64,000 bases of DNA. Origin: Harmothoe impar (taxonomy: Eukaryota; Annelida; Polychaeta; Phyllodocida; Polynoidae). The position numbers were made by a program, and so were the translations under genes. Position 1 is the first letter of the stretch; each line of letters starts with the position of its first letter. This document shows, one piece after another, positions 62,131-64,000 of the stretch. The notes below the pieces were generated by a model, which was not told where the DNA came from, made no database searches, and worked only from the letters and a program-made list of their open reading frames with translations. The DNA lies in assembly GCA_947462335.1 (NCBI GenBank), contig OX381720.1, positions 62,331,946-62,395,945 on the forward strand. The letters are read 5' to 3'.

Positions 62131-62161
62131 TATGTCATAGATAGTGCCTCTAGCGTGTTCA

Positions 62162-62482
62162 TCCTATACGCACGTGGGGACGAACCTGCGGAGTCACTAG
62201 ACGCCGCCCACTCTGTGCGTAATTTTGAATCGCCACTTCTGGCGTAATCGTGATCAGTTTCCAGGTGATACCTATCCTCTAGATAGTTCGTAAGTTCGTA
62301 ACATTGCTGTATATATTGGGGGCTCTGCCCCCACACCCCCTTTTTCCTTCTCACTTCTTTTTCTTTTTCTGGAATAAAATTACGCCAGAGGTGGCGATTC
62401 ACTGATTAAGATTATGCCAGAAGTGGCGATTCAAGATTACACACAGAATGGGCTTCGTCTAGTGACTCTGCAGGTTCGTCCC
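62162..62482. repeat. MITE, family F, with altered inner stem
   Basis: ACGTGGGGACGAACCTGCGG and GACTCTGCAGGTTCGTCC are the outer repeats. The inner pair is AATCGCCACTTCTGGCGTAA / TTATGCCAGAAGTGGCGATT, a word absent from other family F copies yet present on both arms. Confidence 0.8.
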
Positions 62483-62814
62483 TTGCTGCATCCCATACCA
62501 TGCCCCGGGGGGAGTGGTGGTAGTAGTGGGGCGGGGGGGGGGGCTCGTTCAGGTTTAATTAGACCTCCTTGTTGGTTGTTACAAACTGACTGCTTCATTA
62601 TACATGAAGAAGGGGCTGTGTGGAGCTGAATTCACAATGAGCTGTTCTGGTCTAGTGTGTGTCTTGGTTGTTGTGGGGGGGGGGGGGGGGGTGAATGCAG
62701 GTTATGTTGTTGCTGCTGTGTTCACATGCCATCCACACCCACACCACTCTCGTTTTTCTTTTCTCAAAACTCCCTTTTAAAAGGCCCGGATCTCGGTACC
62801 CCTACAGCAGCAGT
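62483..62814. other. No gene seen
   Basis: G runs (62535, 62677) and a family K fragment (GATCTCGGTACCCCTACAGC, about 62790). Confidence 0.4.
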
Positions 62815-62960
62815 CAGATGCATGATGCGTCACGGATCCATAATCTTAGTGCATCACAAAGCTCTTTGGGAGTGCATCAAACCCCGAGGATGACATGATG
62901 CATGAATGCATCACCAGTAAGTTACTTTGCCGGTGCTGCATTCATGCATTCATGCAATCT
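62815..62960. repeat. Partial family A element
   Basis: AGATGCATGATGCGTCACGG, ATGACATGATGCATGAATGC, and the hairpin CACCAGTAAGTTACTTTGCC. Confidence 0.65.
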
Positions 62961-63067
62961 GCTGACATTTAAGAACCAGGCTGTCATTGGTTGAATGTTT
63001 ATCCTAATCTAAAGAGAACTGGTTTGAATTCAGCTGTAAACCATCAACAAGATATGAACTGAGTGCA

Positions 63068-63400
63068 CGGTCTTTAAAAAGGATGGGATATATCAAATTA
63101 GCATATTTAGTGCAATCATTTTTACTGTTGGTCGACACTAAAACTCCTTCTGTGTTTATACTGCATGGCTCAGTGCTTTCCCTATTAGCTTAGTTCCCGT
63201 GATGCTCACATAGGGGGGACACTGAGTCAGTGAGGTGAATAAGCAACATTGTTTTCTCAAATCATGCATTTATAGACAAATATATTTAACATCGAGAACT
63301 GCATATCAGCTAAAATGATAACAAAACCCTTGACATTAAAATGATGTCCATTTTGAAGAAAAGGTTTGGGAAGTCTTTTAGCTCACATACCATCTTTAAG
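63068..63400. repeat. 330-bp dispersed repeat, family L, copy 2
   Basis: See 55060-55385. Shared landmarks are GTTGGTCGACACTAAAACTC, TGGCTCAGTGCTTTCCCTAT and GAGTCAGTGAGGTGAATAAG. Confidence 0.85.
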
Positions 63401-63617
63401 GCTGGTCCTCACGGGGATTTTTCAGTTACCAGAATGCAACATTCTAGAAACATGTTTTAGGGTGAATTAGCAATCCCCTGTGTTCCTCGTTGGATTTGGT
63501 GTGGGCGTTGGGGGGTTGAAAAAACATCCCCCTAGAAAGGCGACAAGTAAAAAAAAAAATTTAAAAAAAAAACACAAAAATTCTCTACAGTTGCAGTGTC
63601 AGGTATAGCCTGCTGAG

Positions 63618-63712
63618 GCTTAAAGGCGCAGATCTCGGTACCCCTCCAGCGACAGTTGGAGTGGAGCCGGGACAGGTACTCAGCCCTATATATAGGGACG
63701 CTGGGCCTTTAA
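63618..63712. repeat. Family K single unit
   Basis: ACCCCTCCAGCGACAGTTGG and AGTGGAG form the hairpin, followed by CCCTATATATAGGGACGCTG and GGCCTTTAAA. Confidence 0.8.
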
Positions 63713-64000
63713 AAATGGCCATTTAAAGCTTGCAATGTTGCACAGTGTTCAATAGCTTACAACGACCGAGCAACATCATCAAGAGTTTTTGATTACGAAG
63801 ATGCTAAGATTTTGCATTTTTGTATTGCCAATGTTAATGTGTTCTGTAGCACATTGTTGTGCCAACGTGTGTTGTACCTTGCTCTGCCAGGTAAAGTCAA
63901 ACTAAAGCTTGGGCTGTGTTTGTTGAGCATGTCCATCTAAATTTGATCTTGCACAGTGTTTAATAGCCTGCCAATAAATTTGGCAGCATCCAAAGCATTG
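63713..64000. other. No gene seen
   Basis: AT-rich. TTGCACAGTGTTCAATAGC (63738) and TTGCACAGTGTTTAATAGCC (63950) are a weak direct repeat. Nothing coding. Confidence 0.4.

Overview
The window looks like intergenic and intronic DNA from a repeat-rich animal genome, most likely a marine invertebrate. Coding sequence is sparse and split by GT-AG introns. There are no operons or bacterial-type ribosome sites. A run of exactly 200 N (21343-21542) marks a scaffold gap. I cannot name the species. Minisatellites that begin at 5' splice sites recall, from memory, descriptions of amphioxus introns, so an invertebrate deuterostome is one possibility, not a conclusion.

Genes. The best-supported gene lies on the + strand at 1627-9334: a 19-nt microexon, three exons of 203-205 nt encoding a von Willebrand factor A (vWA) domain with a MIDAS motif, and a last exon encoding one transmembrane helix and a short Cys-rich tail. 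All splice phases agree. The 5' end (signal peptide, start codon) is not seen. Weaker exon candidates occur at 16121-16185 and 20347-20428 (frame-compatible with each other), 19690-19821, 20878-21050, 36352-36491, 36881-37131, 39708-39899 (all +) and 52908-53025 (-). I recognise no product for them and they may belong to two or more genes.

Layout. 1-9.5 kb: vWA gene with introns full of inserted elements. 9.5-21 kb: miniature inverted-repeat elements, a 0.6-kb recent duplication, 30-, 37- and 43-bp minisatellites, and candidate exons. 21-29 kb: assembly gap, G/C-tract elements, a long palindrome and a 42-bp array. 29-38 kb: 84-, 60- and 47-bp minisatellites built around a CAAGATGGCGGC-like core. 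38-43.2 kb: a candidate exon followed by about 52 copies of a 63-bp unit that repeats its exon-intron boundary. 43-64 kb: mostly short palindromic elements, microsatellites, a 50-bp minisatellite at a minus-strand exon boundary, and a tRNA-derived fragment.

Most of the window is occupied by roughly seventeen families of short inverted-repeat elements, which I labelled A to R. Several show coordinated base changes on both arms of their palindromes. The most unusual are a foldback-like family (D) whose arms contain 17-bp tandem subrepeats and which carries 4-bp target duplications, and a family (J) whose copies share a backbone and hairpin loop but each use a different stem word. No complete autonomous transposon and no viral gene was recognised.
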